Below are positions 18,670-26,076 of a stretch of DNA of 37,454 nucleotides, one piece after another (the stretch's first letter is position 1; the number at the start of each line of letters is the position of its first letter). The stretch is from positions 1-37,454 of the forward strand of contig JAFRXI010000061.1 in NCBI GenBank assembly GCA_017437755.1, read 5' to 3'. A program made the position numbers and the translations under genes. The notes under the pieces were generated by a model. It did no database searches. It saw nothing but the letters and a program-made list of their open reading frames with translations, and was not told where the DNA came from. Source of the stretch: Bacteroidales bacterium (GTDB lineage Bacteria; Bacteroidota; Bacteroidia; Bacteroidales; UBA932).

Positions 18670-18706
18670 AATTTTGACGTGATGCACCACAAGGGTGCGG
18701 TCCGAA

Positions 18707-18901
18707 TTACTCAGCGACTACGGTCTGGGCAGCGGCGCAGCAGGAATCAGCGGCAGCGCAGCAGGAGTCAGCCTTTTCGCAGCAATTCTCGGTGGCCTCG
18801 GCGGCCTCGGCTTCGGCAGCGGCCTTCTTGGGGCTGTTACCACAAGCAACTGCAGCACCCATCAGTGCAACAACTGCAAGAGACATAAATACCTTTTTCA
18901 T
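18707..18901 (-). CDS. Small lipoprotein with heptad-spaced Cys pairs
   Basis: A 64-residue predicted lipoprotein. The signal MKKVFMSLAVVALMGAAVAC ends at Cys20, the acylation site. The mature part is only about 44 residues, Ala/Glu-rich and probably helical. It contains three adjacent Cys pairs at 40-41, 47-48 and 54-55, exactly seven residues apart, in repeats of the form C-C-x-x-A-D-S. Such spacing would place all pairs on one face of a helix, suggesting metal or thiol chemistry in the periplasm or outer membrane. I do not recognise a named family. It has its own promoter (18935-18942) and a strong terminator, so it is a monocistronic, probably well-expressed gene. Confidence 0.82.
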   Translation of the reverse strand: MKKVFMSLAVVALMGAAVACGNSPKKAAAEAEAAEATENCCEKADSCCAAADSCCAAAQTVVAE

Positions 18902-18934
18902 CTTGATGAACAGTTAATTAAACAATTGTGGCCG

Positions 18935-18965
18935 CAAAATTACTCCTTATTTCTGACGGAAGCAA
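18935..18965 (-). promoter_or_regulatory. Putative promoter of the mini-lipoprotein gene
   Basis: The minus strand has TAATTTTG (18935-18942), matching TAnnTTTG, with TTG (18963-18965) 20 bases upstream. Predicted leader is about 30 bases. Confidence 0.65.
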
Positions 18966-18994
18966 GAAATATTTTGAATTTTTTTAATTTCCGC

Positions 18995-19486
18995 CTACCT
19001 TTTCACCTCCAGCACCTCCATTTTGGAGATATCGCCCCCCTCTATCCTGAATCTCAGGGCAGTACGTACCGCATGCCATCCCTGGATACCCGCCGCTCCG
19101 GGATTGACGTACAGCATGTCATACTTTGGATCATGCATGACCTTGAGGATATGGGAGTGTCCGCAGACGAAGAGTTTGGGCCTCAGTATCTCTATCAGCT
19201 CCTTGGCCCTTGGATAATAGTGTCCGGGCGAGCCGCCGATATGCATCATCAGCACGCTCATCCCCTCGCAGTCCCAGCACTTGTATTCCGGATATTGATA
19301 ACGTAAATCAAAGCTGTCGCAATTCCCGTAAACGCCCACAAGCGGCTTGAACTCAGCTATTTCCGCTGCCGTATCGAGTCCTCCTCCAAAGTCCCCGGCA
19401 TGCCAGATCTCATCCACCGGCGAGAGGAACTTCCAGAACTCGGGGCCAACCACCCCGTGGGTATCGGACAAAAGGCCTATGTACAT
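18995..19486 (-). CDS. YfcE/MJ0936-type metallophosphoesterase
   Basis: A 163-residue cytosolic calcineurin-like phosphoesterase. Metal-binding motifs appear in family order: SDTHG (D8, H10), HAGDFGG, YGNCD, then MHIGGSPGH and CGHSH near the C-terminus. Members hydrolyse phosphodiesters in vitro; the natural substrate is generally unknown. The length is typical of the small YfcE class. It starts two bases after the rsmE stop, and rsmE starts two bases after tsaC, so the three form a translation-factor and RNA-modification operon. Confidence 0.9.
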   Translation of the reverse strand: MYIGLLSDTHGVVGPEFWKFLSPVDEIWHAGDFGGGLDTAAEIAEFKPLVGVYGNCDSFDLRYQYPEYKCWDCEGMSVLMMHIGGSPGHYYPRAKELIEILRPKLFVCGHSHILKVMHDPKYDMLYVNPGAAGIQGWHAVRTALRFRIEGGDISKMEVLEVKR

Positions 19487-19488
19487 CG

Positions 19489-20208
19489 CTACATGAATTT
19501 GAAATATACCGCGGCGGCGGCAACCACGGCGGCAGTCTCAGTACGGAGACGCGACGCCCCAAGATGCACCGGGACGAATCCTGCCTCAACCGCGGCCCCT
19601 GCTTCGGCAGGGGAAAAATCGCCCTCCGGGCCAATGAGGACAACGATTTCATTCCCAGGAAAAGAGTCCAGGGCCGATTTGACGGAAACCCTCGGGACCT
19701 CCCCTTCAAAGCAATATGCAATGAGCTTAAGGGCGCCGGAGCCGGTACACTTACTGATGAACTCCGCCACCGGGACAGCCTCGGATATCTCCGGAACAGC
19801 AGCCTTGAGCGACTGCTTTGCGGCGGAAAGAGCCACCCTCACGGCCCTGTCGGTCTTGTAGACCTTCCGTTCGGAACGCTCCCCTATCAGCGGAACGATC
19901 CTGTCCACACCCATCTCCACGGCCTTTTCCACAAACCACTCAAATCGGTCGTTGTTCTTGGTGGGGCACACTCCGAGGGTAAGCCTGTAAGGATGCCCGC
20001 CCCAGCCTTCAAAGGACTCCAGCACGGTTGCGGCCACCGCCTTGGGCGAAGCCTCGTCAATCCGGCAGCGCAGCATGGTACTCTTTCCGTCCATCACGCA
20101 AATCACGTCACCGCAGCGATGCCTGAGCACCTTGACGCAGTGGGCGGCCTCCTCTTCGGAAAGCACCACCCTGCCGCCTTCAATATCCTTGGAATGAAAC
20201 AGTTCCAT
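19489..20208 (-). CDS. rsmE: 16S rRNA (uracil-1498-N3)-methyltransferase
   Basis: A 239-residue SPOUT-class methyltransferase that methylates N3 of U1498 in 16S rRNA using S-adenosylmethionine. The N-terminal PUA-like domain includes H-C-V-K-V-L-R-H. The central part has CPTKNNDRFEWFVEKAVEMG and RSERK. The C-terminal SAM-binding knot has IVVLIGPEGDFSPAE and LGASRLRTETAA, all diagnostic. It is in a tight operon between tsaC and the phosphoesterase. Confidence 0.95.
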   Translation of the reverse strand: MELFHSKDIEGGRVVLSEEEAAHCVKVLRHRCGDVICVMDGKSTMLRCRIDEASPKAVAATVLESFEGWGGHPYRLTLGVCPTKNNDRFEWFVEKAVEMGVDRIVPLIGERSERKVYKTDRAVRVALSAAKQSLKAAVPEISEAVPVAEFISKCTGSGALKLIAYCFEGEVPRVSVKSALDSFPGNEIVVLIGPEGDFSPAEAGAAVEAGFVPVHLGASRLRTETAAVVAAAAVYFKFM

Positions 20209-20210
20209 CT

Positions 20211-20813
20211 TTACATGCGGATTATTTTCACCTCTCCGTCCATGCCCACCTTGATGATCTGCGAAGCCCTGCCCGTGGCTCCTTTCTCCATCGAAGGGGA
20301 AACCACAAAGTCAACTGCCGAACGTATCTCCCCGGAAATCTCCTTGAAAGACCCCGGCGTACCCTCTCCCGAAATATTGGCCGACGTGGAAACCAAGGGC
20401 CTTCCTAGCTTGAAAATCAACGACTTGCAAAAATCCGACATGGGAATACGGATGCCAACGGAGCCGTCTTCCGCCACAGCGTTCCACGCAAGGTGGAAGC
20501 GGTCGCCCTTTTCTCCGGGCACCCCGGCCACGGCCTCGGGGTAGATTATGGTCATGGGGGCGTCGTTCACCTCAACCAGGTCCACCGCCATGGGCGGAAC
20601 CGCCTTCACGTACCTGGTCACCATGTCCAGGTCCGAGGCAAGCAGCACCAGCGACTTGCTGTCCTCCCTGCGCTTGATTGAGAACACCCTGGCAACGGCG
20701 TCGGGATTGGTGGCGTCGCACCCGATTCCCCAAACCGTATCGGTAGGATAAAGGATAACCCCTCCTTCGCGGAGGACCTTCAAGGTCTCAGAAATAATTT
20801 CCGGCATACCCAT
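20211..20813 (-). CDS. tsaC: Threonylcarbamoyl-AMP synthase (Sua5/YrdC/TsaC family)
   Basis: A 200-residue YrdC-fold enzyme that makes threonylcarbamoyl-AMP from Thr, bicarbonate and ATP for the t6A modification of ANN-reading tRNAs. Family motifs include GGVILYPTDTVWGIGCDA (about 16-33), FSIKRREDSKSLVLL, SVGIRIP and LGRPLVSTSANISGEGTP. It lacks the C-terminal Sua5 domain, so it is the short TsaC type. The ATG at 20807 (two codons in) is an equally plausible start. It is the first gene of an operon with rsmE and the phosphoesterase. A TATTTTTG box lies at 20830-20837 on the minus strand. Confidence 0.94.
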   Translation of the reverse strand: MGMPEIISETLKVLREGGVILYPTDTVWGIGCDATNPDAVARVFSIKRREDSKSLVLLASDLDMVTRYVKAVPPMAVDLVEVNDAPMTIIYPEAVAGVPGEKGDRFHLAWNAVAEDGSVGIRIPMSDFCKSLIFKLGRPLVSTSANISGEGTPGSFKEISGEIRSAVDFVVSPSMEKGATGRASQIIKVGMDGEVKIIRM

Positions 20814-20829
20814 TGTTCAAAAGTTTACG

Positions 20830-20837
20830 CAAAAATA
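20830..20837 (-). promoter_or_regulatory. Putative -7 box for tsaC-rsmE operon
   Basis: The minus strand reads TATTTTTG (matches TAnnTTTG), 16 bases upstream of the tsaC ATG at 20813. No TTTG box at the ideal distance. Confidence 0.55.
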
Positions 20838-20859
20838 CAAGAATCCAGTCAAAAATCAG

Positions 20860-20867
20860 TATTTTTG
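20860..20867 (+). promoter_or_regulatory. Putative -7 box reading into structured repeat copy 2 and the mutL operon
   Basis: TATTTTTG matches TAnnTTTG and lies 10 bases before the left arm of repeat copy 2. Transcription from here would carry the whole element in the 5' leader of the gene at 21010. No clear TTTG box is visible upstream. Confidence 0.5.
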
Positions 20868-20877
20868 TAAGTTAATA

Positions 20878-20996
20878 TATAACCTGCTTCGTTGAGAGAC
20901 CGTATGCAACCGCGCATGTAGCGGGAGGGGCCCGCGGCAAAGCCGTGGGAAGGACGAGGCCGGAGGCCGAGGGTCGGAAAACGAAGGCAGGTTATA
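20878..20996 (+). repeat. Structured repeat element, copy 2
   Basis: Arms TATAACCTGCTTCGTT (20878-20893) and its complement (20980-20996, one bulged base) enclose the same core as copy 1. Internal hairpins: CCGC/GCGG around GCATGTA, CCCGCGGC-AAA-GCCGTGGG (20931-20949), and GGCC-GGA-GGCC (20958-20968). Compared with copy 1, the arms and the middle hairpin differ in sequence but keep pairing, while unpaired core stretches are conserved. The element occupies most of the space between the promoter at 20860 and the start codon at 21010. Confidence 0.75.
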
Positions 20997-21009
20997 AGCA
21001 ATGTAAATT

Positions 21010-21318
21010 ATGGCCGGTTTTAATTTCGGTTTCTTCGGAGACCAGGAACACAGGGTATTCAATTACAAGCCCCGGTATTACGATCCCGAGGAGGAAAAGC
21101 GCAAGGCGATGTTCGGCGAAGTTGACGGCACCGCCGACAAGGAGCGCAAGGACGGCACCTACATCCCCGGAAGCAGCATACGGGGTGCATGGAGGGGCGG
21201 CAATTACCAGCGCACCCGCAGCGGTGCCACCAGGGCCCAGGCCGTCATCGGCATAGTGGGCCTCCTGCTGGTTGCAGTGGTACTTTACTATATCATCAAA
21301 TTCTATTCACTCCTGTAA
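21010..21318 (+). CDS. Small tail-anchored membrane protein upstream of mutL
   Basis: A 102-residue protein with a charged, Gly/Arg-rich cytosolic part beginning MAGFNFGFFGDQEHRVFNYKP. There is one C-terminal membrane helix, VIGIVGLLLVAVVLYYIIKF (about 79-98). Similar small proteins with an RVFNYKPRYYDPE-like segment are common in Bacteroidota, but no function is known to me. Its stop overlaps the mutL start by one base (TAATG), so translation is coupled. Upstream lies structured repeat copy 2, which would form its 5' leader. Confidence 0.82.
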   Translation: MAGFNFGFFGDQEHRVFNYKPRYYDPEEEKRKAMFGEVDGTADKERKDGTYIPGSSIRGAWRGGNYQRTRSGATRAQAVIGIVGLLLVAVVLYYIIKFYSLL

Positions 21319-23090
21319 TGGAACTCAGGATTCTTCCTTCCGGCATCGCCGACATGATAGCAGCGGGCGAGGTGGTCCAAAGGCCTTCCTCCGTGGTCAA
21401 GGAACTGATGGAGAACGCCGTGGACGCCGGAGCGTCGCAGGTATCGGTGGCCATCTCGGATTCGGGAAGGACCATGATCCGCGTGGTGGACGACGGATGC
21501 GGGATGTCTCCCGACGACGCCGTCCTGTGCTTCCAGAGGCACGCCACCTCCAAGATCGCCACGGCCGAAGACCTCCAGCGGATACTCACCTTCGGTTTCA
21601 GGGGCGAGGCCCTCGCGTCCATTGCGGCTGTATCGGAAGTGACCCTCCGCACCCGCAGGGAGGAAGACCAGACCGGATGCGAAGTCCAGTTTGCGGCCGG
21701 CGAGCACCTCTCCACCCGTGAAACGGCAGCCCCCAAGGGAAGCAGCTTCACCGTCAGGAACCTCTTCTACAACATACCGGCCAGGAGGAAGTTCCTCAAG
21801 AGCGACAACGTGGAGATGCGCCACATAATCGAAGAGTTCACAAGGGTGGCCCTCACCCGGCCCGAGGTGGGTTTCAGCCTGTCTCACGGCGGCCGGGACA
21901 TCTTTGTCCTCAAGCCCGCCAAATCCCTCAAATTCAGGATATTGGACCTCCTTGGAAGTTCGGTGGTAGGCGACGTGGTGGACATCTCGGCCGACACCTC
22001 CATAGTCTCCGTCCGAGGCTACGTGGGCAGCCCCGACTCCGCCAGGAAGACGCTCGGGAACCAGTTCTTCTTTGTGAACGGGAGGTATTTCCGCAGCCCC
22101 TACCTGCACAAGGCCGTGATGAAGGCCTATGAAAACCTCATTCCGGAAGGCAGCACTCCGTCGTACTTCATCTACATGGAGGCCGACCCCGGCTCGGTTG
22201 ACGTGAACATCCATCCGGCCAAGACAGAGGTGAAATTCGAGGACGACAGCATTATTTTCCAGACCCTGCTGGCCTGCATCAAGGCCTCGCTGGGAAAGAA
22301 CGCGGCTGCCGGAAGCATAGATTTCGACAACCCCGAGGAAAGGGACATGCCGGTCATAGGCAGCAGATTCGAGGAATACCGCCCCGCCTCCATTCCCCAG
22401 GCCGGGACCGATCCCTCGTACGACCCCTTTGCCGCCCCCTCCGCAGGACCGGCCAAAGAGTTCGACTATTCCAGATACGTGGATAAATCCGGCGACTACG
22501 GCCGTCTCTTCGAGGACAGGCCCCTGCCGTCGGCAGTCCCCATTGTGGTCCAGGGCCGCTTCATAATCGCCCGCTCCACTTCCGGCCTGATGGTGATCCA
22601 CGCCAGGAGGGCAATGGAAAGGATCCTTTACGACAGGTTCATCAGGGCCCTTTCAAAGAGCGCCCACGTCACGCAGACGTCCCTGTTCCCGGTCCAGATC
22701 AACGTGGGAGCCGAGGGCAGGACCGTCTTTGACGCCAACGCCCGGGTCCTGTCGTCGCTGGGCTTTGACATAGTCCCGTTCGGGACCGACACCATAGTGG
22801 TCAACGGGGTGCCCGAAGGCTGCTCCACCGAAAGCGGAAAGGTGGAAAAACTGATGGCCGACATCCTCCTTGCCCTGTCGGACGGGACTTCCCCGCTCCC
22901 GGGGATGATGGAATCGGCACTGGCCGGAAAACTTGCCGCGGCAGCGGCGGCCGGAACCTCCCTTGACAGCCCTTCGGCCGCCCAGGGAACGGTGGACGCC
23001 CTGCTTTCCAGCGACAATCCGGAATTTACAGGCTCCGGCAAGAGGATAATCTCCATAATCGGAGCCGACGAACTTGAAAAAAGATTCTAA
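21318..23090 (+). CDS. mutL: DNA mismatch repair protein MutL
   Basis: A 590-residue GHKL ATPase that couples MutS mismatch recognition to downstream repair. N-terminal motifs are intact: E32-N33-A-V-D36-A-G, VDDGCGM (about 57-63), GFRGEAL (about 94-100) and NIHPAKTEVKFEDD near 300. The start is the ATG at 21318, overlapping the previous stop. The C-terminal domain is degenerate: the nuclease motif region DQHA-x2-E reads I-H428-A-R-R-A-M-E-R-I, and no C-P-H-G-R-P motif is visible before the end DELEKRF. An endonuclease role is thus unlikely, although the dimerisation domain seems retained. Confidence 0.95.
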   Translation: MELRILPSGIADMIAAGEVVQRPSSVVKELMENAVDAGASQVSVAISDSGRTMIRVVDDGCGMSPDDAVLCFQRHATSKIATAEDLQRILTFGFRGEALASIAAVSEVTLRTRREEDQTGCEVQFAAGEHLSTRETAAPKGSSFTVRNLFYNIPARRKFLKSDNVEMRHIIEEFTRVALTRPEVGFSLSHGGRDIFVLKPAKSLKFRILDLLGSSVVGDVVDISADTSIVSVRGYVGSPDSARKTLGNQFFFVNGRYFRSPYLHKAVMKAYENLIPEGSTPSYFIYMEADPGSVDVNIHPAKTEVKFEDDSIIFQTLLACIKASLGKNAAAGSIDFDNPEERDMPVIGSRFEEYRPASIPQAGTDPSYDPFAAPSAGPAKEFDYSRYVDKSGDYGRLFEDRPLPSAVPIVVQGRFIIARSTSGLMVIHARRAMERILYDRFIRALSKSAHVTQTSLFPVQINVGAEGRTVFDANARVLSSLGFDIVPFGTDTIVVNGVPEGCSTESGKVEKLMADILLALSDGTSPLPGMMESALAGKLAAAAAAGTSLDSPSAAQGTVDALLSSDNPEFTGSGKRIISIIGADELEKRF

Positions 23091-23091
23091 G

Positions 23092-23796
23092 ATGCCATAT
23101 TACTACGACGACGGCGGCGGAAACCGGATCGGACAATTTTGGAGAAGCATCCCTGCGGTGACACGCAACATCATCATGGTCAACGTGATAATGTTCATCG
23201 CCACCCTTGTCAACGAGGATTTCATGGTGGGCTGCTTCTCGCTGTTCTACCCGGCATCGCCTCATTTCCGCTGGTGGCAGTGCATCACCCACATGTTCAT
23301 GCACGGCGGATTCTGGCACATATTCTTCAACATGTACACCCTGTTCCTGTTCGGGAGCGCTGTGGAAAAGACCATCGGGACCAGGAAATTCCTGGTTTTC
23401 TACTTCGTGACCGGACTCGGGGCGGCACTTCTCCACACCGGGGTGGAATACCTCCAGGCCCAGTTCTACGCAGTGGGCATGGCCACCGGCGACATAAACG
23501 CCCAGGTCGCCTACACCAACCTGCTGAGGACCCCTACCCTGGGAGCTTCCGGGGCCATCTACGGCGTCCTCATCGGCTACGCCATGCTCTATCCCAATTC
23601 CGTCCTGACCCTTATCTTCCCGCCGGTTTCGCTCAAGGCCAAGTGGTTTGTAATAATATTCGCGGTGATCGAACTGGTCACCGGAATCACCGGCACCGCC
23701 GAGGGCGTCGCGCATTTCGCCCACCTGGGAGGAATGCTGTTCGGCTTCCTGCTGATCCTGTATTGGCGGAAGACCGGCAGGCTCTGGCGGTACTAA
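23092..23796 (+). CDS. Rhomboid-family intramembrane serine protease
   Basis: A 234-residue polytopic membrane protease. The catalytic Ser153 lies in GASGAIYGVL and the catalytic His211 in HFAHLGGMLFGF. The loop-1 region WWQCITHMFMHGGFWHIFFN is the usual rhomboid entrance motif. It begins one base after the mutL stop; an upstream TTG at 23074 lies inside mutL and is less likely. Substrates are unknown. A mutL-rhomboid neighbourhood is familiar in Bacteroidales. Confidence 0.94.
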   Translation: MPYYYDDGGGNRIGQFWRSIPAVTRNIIMVNVIMFIATLVNEDFMVGCFSLFYPASPHFRWWQCITHMFMHGGFWHIFFNMYTLFLFGSAVEKTIGTRKFLVFYFVTGLGAALLHTGVEYLQAQFYAVGMATGDINAQVAYTNLLRTPTLGASGAIYGVLIGYAMLYPNSVLTLIFPPVSLKAKWFVIIFAVIELVTGITGTAEGVAHFAHLGGMLFGFLLILYWRKTGRLWRY

Positions 23797-23809
23797 TCCC
23801 CATCAAACT

Positions 23810-24889
23810 ATGGCAGAGACAAAAAAGAGATCCTTCCTGTCCAGGTTCCTGTTCTGGATTGCGGCCTTCCTGGTGGCGGCCCTGCTGGTGGTCTGCTACC
23901 TTTCCGCCATCATAAATCCGGTAAAGGCATGGCACCTCACCGTGGTGGGACTGCTGTATATACCCATCCTGCTGCTGGTCGTGATATTCCTGTTCTGGGC
24001 GATGTTCCGGCGTGCCGGCATCTCCGGCCTGCTGCTTCTGGCTCTCCTTCCGTCGGTTTTCCTGGTGGGAAGGTACTACCAGTTCAAGGGCAACCAGGTC
24101 GAACGCTATGAGGGCGGCCTCAAGGTGGTTTCCTACAACACCGGTCTCTTTGCCCACGACCGCACCGGGAAAAAACTGTCGCGGCAGGACCTTATCGACT
24201 CGGTGGCCACCTTCCTGCGCGGGACCGGGGCCGACGTCATCTGCCTCCAGGAGTTCCTCCTGCCGGCAAAAACCGACGTGGCATCGTACTTCAGGTCCAG
24301 GTTCCCGGGCTATAACGCCGAGTACTGGCTGCTTCATTCCGGCCCTGAAGGAATGGCCGGGAACGCCATCCTCAGCCGCCTCCCCATCCTGGGGAAAGGC
24401 AAGATCGATTTTGACAGCAGCACCAACATGGCCCTTTATACCGACATCCTTGCCCAGGGGGTGAAATTCCGCGTATATAACTGTCACTTTGAGAGTTACA
24501 ATATCACAATCGGAGCCATGGCCAAGTCGCTCAAGGACGAGGTGGAACTTGAGGCAAAGGAAAGGAAGATAAAGCGCAGCATCCTCCGCCGCGCCGACCA
24601 GGTGGAATCCGTGCTCAAGAGCATGGACGAGTGCCCCATCCAGTGCATGGTTACCGGCGACTTCAACGAGAATCCCCTTTCCTACACCTACCGCAGGATG
24701 ATAAAAGGACGTAAGGACTCGTTCGTGGAAGTTGGAAAAGGCCTCGGGGCCACGTACAGCGGACTCTGGCCCTTCCTGAGGATAGACTATATCCTCTATC
24801 CCGCCGACCTCGCTCCACTCTGGCATGAAGTCAGGAAAGTAAAGTATTCAGACCACTACCCCATCGTGGCCGCATTCAATTTAAAATGA
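23810..24889 (+). CDS. Membrane-anchored endonuclease/exonuclease/phosphatase-fold protein
   Basis: A 359-residue protein with two or three N-terminal membrane helices (about 11-85) followed by an EEP catalytic domain, probably outside the cytosol. Active-site motifs: VVSYNTGLF (Asn), ICLQEFLLP (Glu), YNCHFES, GDFNENP (Asp, Asn) and SDHYPIVAAF (Asp, His), so the hydrolase site is complete. The substrate could be nucleic acid or a phospho-lipid/inositol; the membrane anchor is common among Bacteroidota paralogues. It is 13 bases after the rhomboid gene and one base before ispF. Confidence 0.9.
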   Translation: MAETKKRSFLSRFLFWIAAFLVAALLVVCYLSAIINPVKAWHLTVVGLLYIPILLLVVIFLFWAMFRRAGISGLLLLALLPSVFLVGRYYQFKGNQVERYEGGLKVVSYNTGLFAHDRTGKKLSRQDLIDSVATFLRGTGADVICLQEFLLPAKTDVASYFRSRFPGYNAEYWLLHSGPEGMAGNAILSRLPILGKGKIDFDSSTNMALYTDILAQGVKFRVYNCHFESYNITIGAMAKSLKDEVELEAKERKIKRSILRRADQVESVLKSMDECPIQCMVTGDFNENPLSYTYRRMIKGRKDSFVEVGKGLGATYSGLWPFLRIDYILYPADLAPLWHEVRKVKYSDHYPIVAAFNLK

Positions 24890-24890
24890 A

Positions 24891-25367
24891 ATGGTTAGAA
24901 TAGGTAACGGATACGACGTCCACGCCCTCGCCCCAGGTCTTCCAATGTGGCTGGGAGGGGTGAGGATTCCGTCCCAAAACGGTTTTGTGGCCCATTCCGA
25001 CGGCGACGTGGCCATCCACGCCCTATGCGACGCCATCCTCGGGGCCCTGGCCCTTGGCGACATCGGCCACCTGTTCCCCGACAACGACGACCGGTGGAAA
25101 GGCGTTGACAGCAAGATCCTTCTTGGAAAAGTGATGGAACTGGCCCGGGAAAGGGGCTGGGAAATTGGCAACGCCGACATCACCATCGCCCTGCAGAGGC
25201 CCAAGCTCGCTCCCCACATCCATTCAATGAGGGAGACTCTGGCGCGTGTCATGGGGACTGAGGTGGAAGCCGTAAGCGTCAAGGCCACCACCACCGAGCG
25301 CCTGGGCTTTGTGGGAAGGGAGGAAGGCTGCGAGGTCTGGGCTACCGTTCTCCTTGTGAAACGGTAA
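24891..25367 (+). CDS. ispF: 2-C-methyl-D-erythritol 2,4-cyclodiphosphate synthase
   Basis: A 158-residue trimeric cytosolic enzyme of the MEP isoprenoid pathway. It cyclises CDP-ME 2-phosphate with release of CMP. Zinc ligands D9, H11 (YDVH) and H43 (AIHALCDA) are present, with HSDGD at 35-39 and the C-terminal VKATTTERLGFVGREEG typical. It is the last gene of the 21010-25367 operon. Its final 26 bases overlap, tail to tail, the end of the convergent DUF2807 gene. Confidence 0.96.
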   Translation: MVRIGNGYDVHALAPGLPMWLGGVRIPSQNGFVAHSDGDVAIHALCDAILGALALGDIGHLFPDNDDRWKGVDSKILLGKVMELARERGWEIGNADITIALQRPKLAPHIHSMRETLARVMGTEVEAVSVKATTTERLGFVGREEGCEVWATVLLVKR

Positions 25368-26064
25368 GGCCAGAAGTCGATACATCTCCGCTGCCAAGCA
25401 CCCTGGTCTTTACCGATCTGGCTGAGCCCGAAAGGGTTATGTCCCCGCTGCCGTTGACTGCTGCCGAGATGTCGCCGGCATTCCGGCAGACTATATCCAC
25501 GTCGCCGCTACCGTTTATCTGCACGCTGCATTCAGGAGCGGTAAGGGATTTCACCCCTATGTCGCCGGAGCCGTTAAGGCTAACCGTAAACGCCTTGCAT
25601 TCAACAGTTTCCGCTTCAATATCCCCGGCTCCGGCAAGGGTTATGTACAGACCTTCCGCTGTCTTCAGCCTACCTCCTATGTTTATGTCACCCGAGCCGC
25701 TCAGGGTCACGGAGCTGATATCGGGGCAGGATATCCTTAACATATCGTCCGTCTCCGGGGAAATGGATGTCCCGCTTTTCAATCCCACCACAAGGATTCC
25801 GCCCTCGACCGAAATCTCGTAATAGTCGATCAGATTGTCGTCGGTGAAAAGCACCACCGACTGTGGCCCCTGCGTGAAGTCGACATCGGTGGATCCAACC
25901 ACTTTGATCCCGCTGAACGGGGGCACGTCAAAGGTCTTGGACGCCTGTACGCCGCTTCCTTCGACAATCGTATTGTTCCCGATATTGATCTTGAATCCGG
26001 GGATCCTGAAGACACACCCTGAAAACAGGCCCGCCGCGGCGAGCAATAGCATCAACTTTTTCAT
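25342..26064 (-). CDS. DUF2807 (GIN-domain) lipoprotein
   Basis: A 240-residue lipoprotein: signal MKKLMLLLAAAGLFSGC with lipobox FSGC at residue 17. The mature part is a right-handed beta-solenoid-like DUF2807 domain with many repeats of the type S-G-S-G-D-I/V (SGSGDINIGG, AGAGDIEAE, NGSGDIGVKS, NGSGDVDI, LGSGDVS). The family is named for a putative auto-transporter head but occurs as periplasmic or surface lipoproteins in Bacteroidota; function unknown. It follows the glycosidase-like lipoprotein gene by 12 bases on the same strand, and overlaps the 3' end of ispF by 26 bases. Confidence 0.9.
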   Translation of the reverse strand: MKKLMLLLAAAGLFSGCVFRIPGFKINIGNNTIVEGSGVQASKTFDVPPFSGIKVVGSTDVDFTQGPQSVVLFTDDNLIDYYEISVEGGILVVGLKSGTSISPETDDMLRISCPDISSVTLSGSGDINIGGRLKTAEGLYITLAGAGDIEAETVECKAFTVSLNGSGDIGVKSLTAPECSVQINGSGDVDIVCRNAGDISAAVNGSGDITLSGSARSVKTRVLGSGDVSTSGLTVSQGER

Positions 26065-26076
26065 CGTCCAATGGTT

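Noticed and set aside
20993-21000. TATAAGCA beside repeat copy 2, as in the tandem units at 29291-29380
   Set aside because: Only the eight-base end is shared, with no CCCC before it and no partner TGCTTATA nearby; chance is adequate.
21303-22601. 432-codon minus-strand frame opposite mutL
   Set aside because: Its composition (His, Gly, Val rich) mirrors the mutL codons, and mutL motifs on the plus strand are unambiguous.
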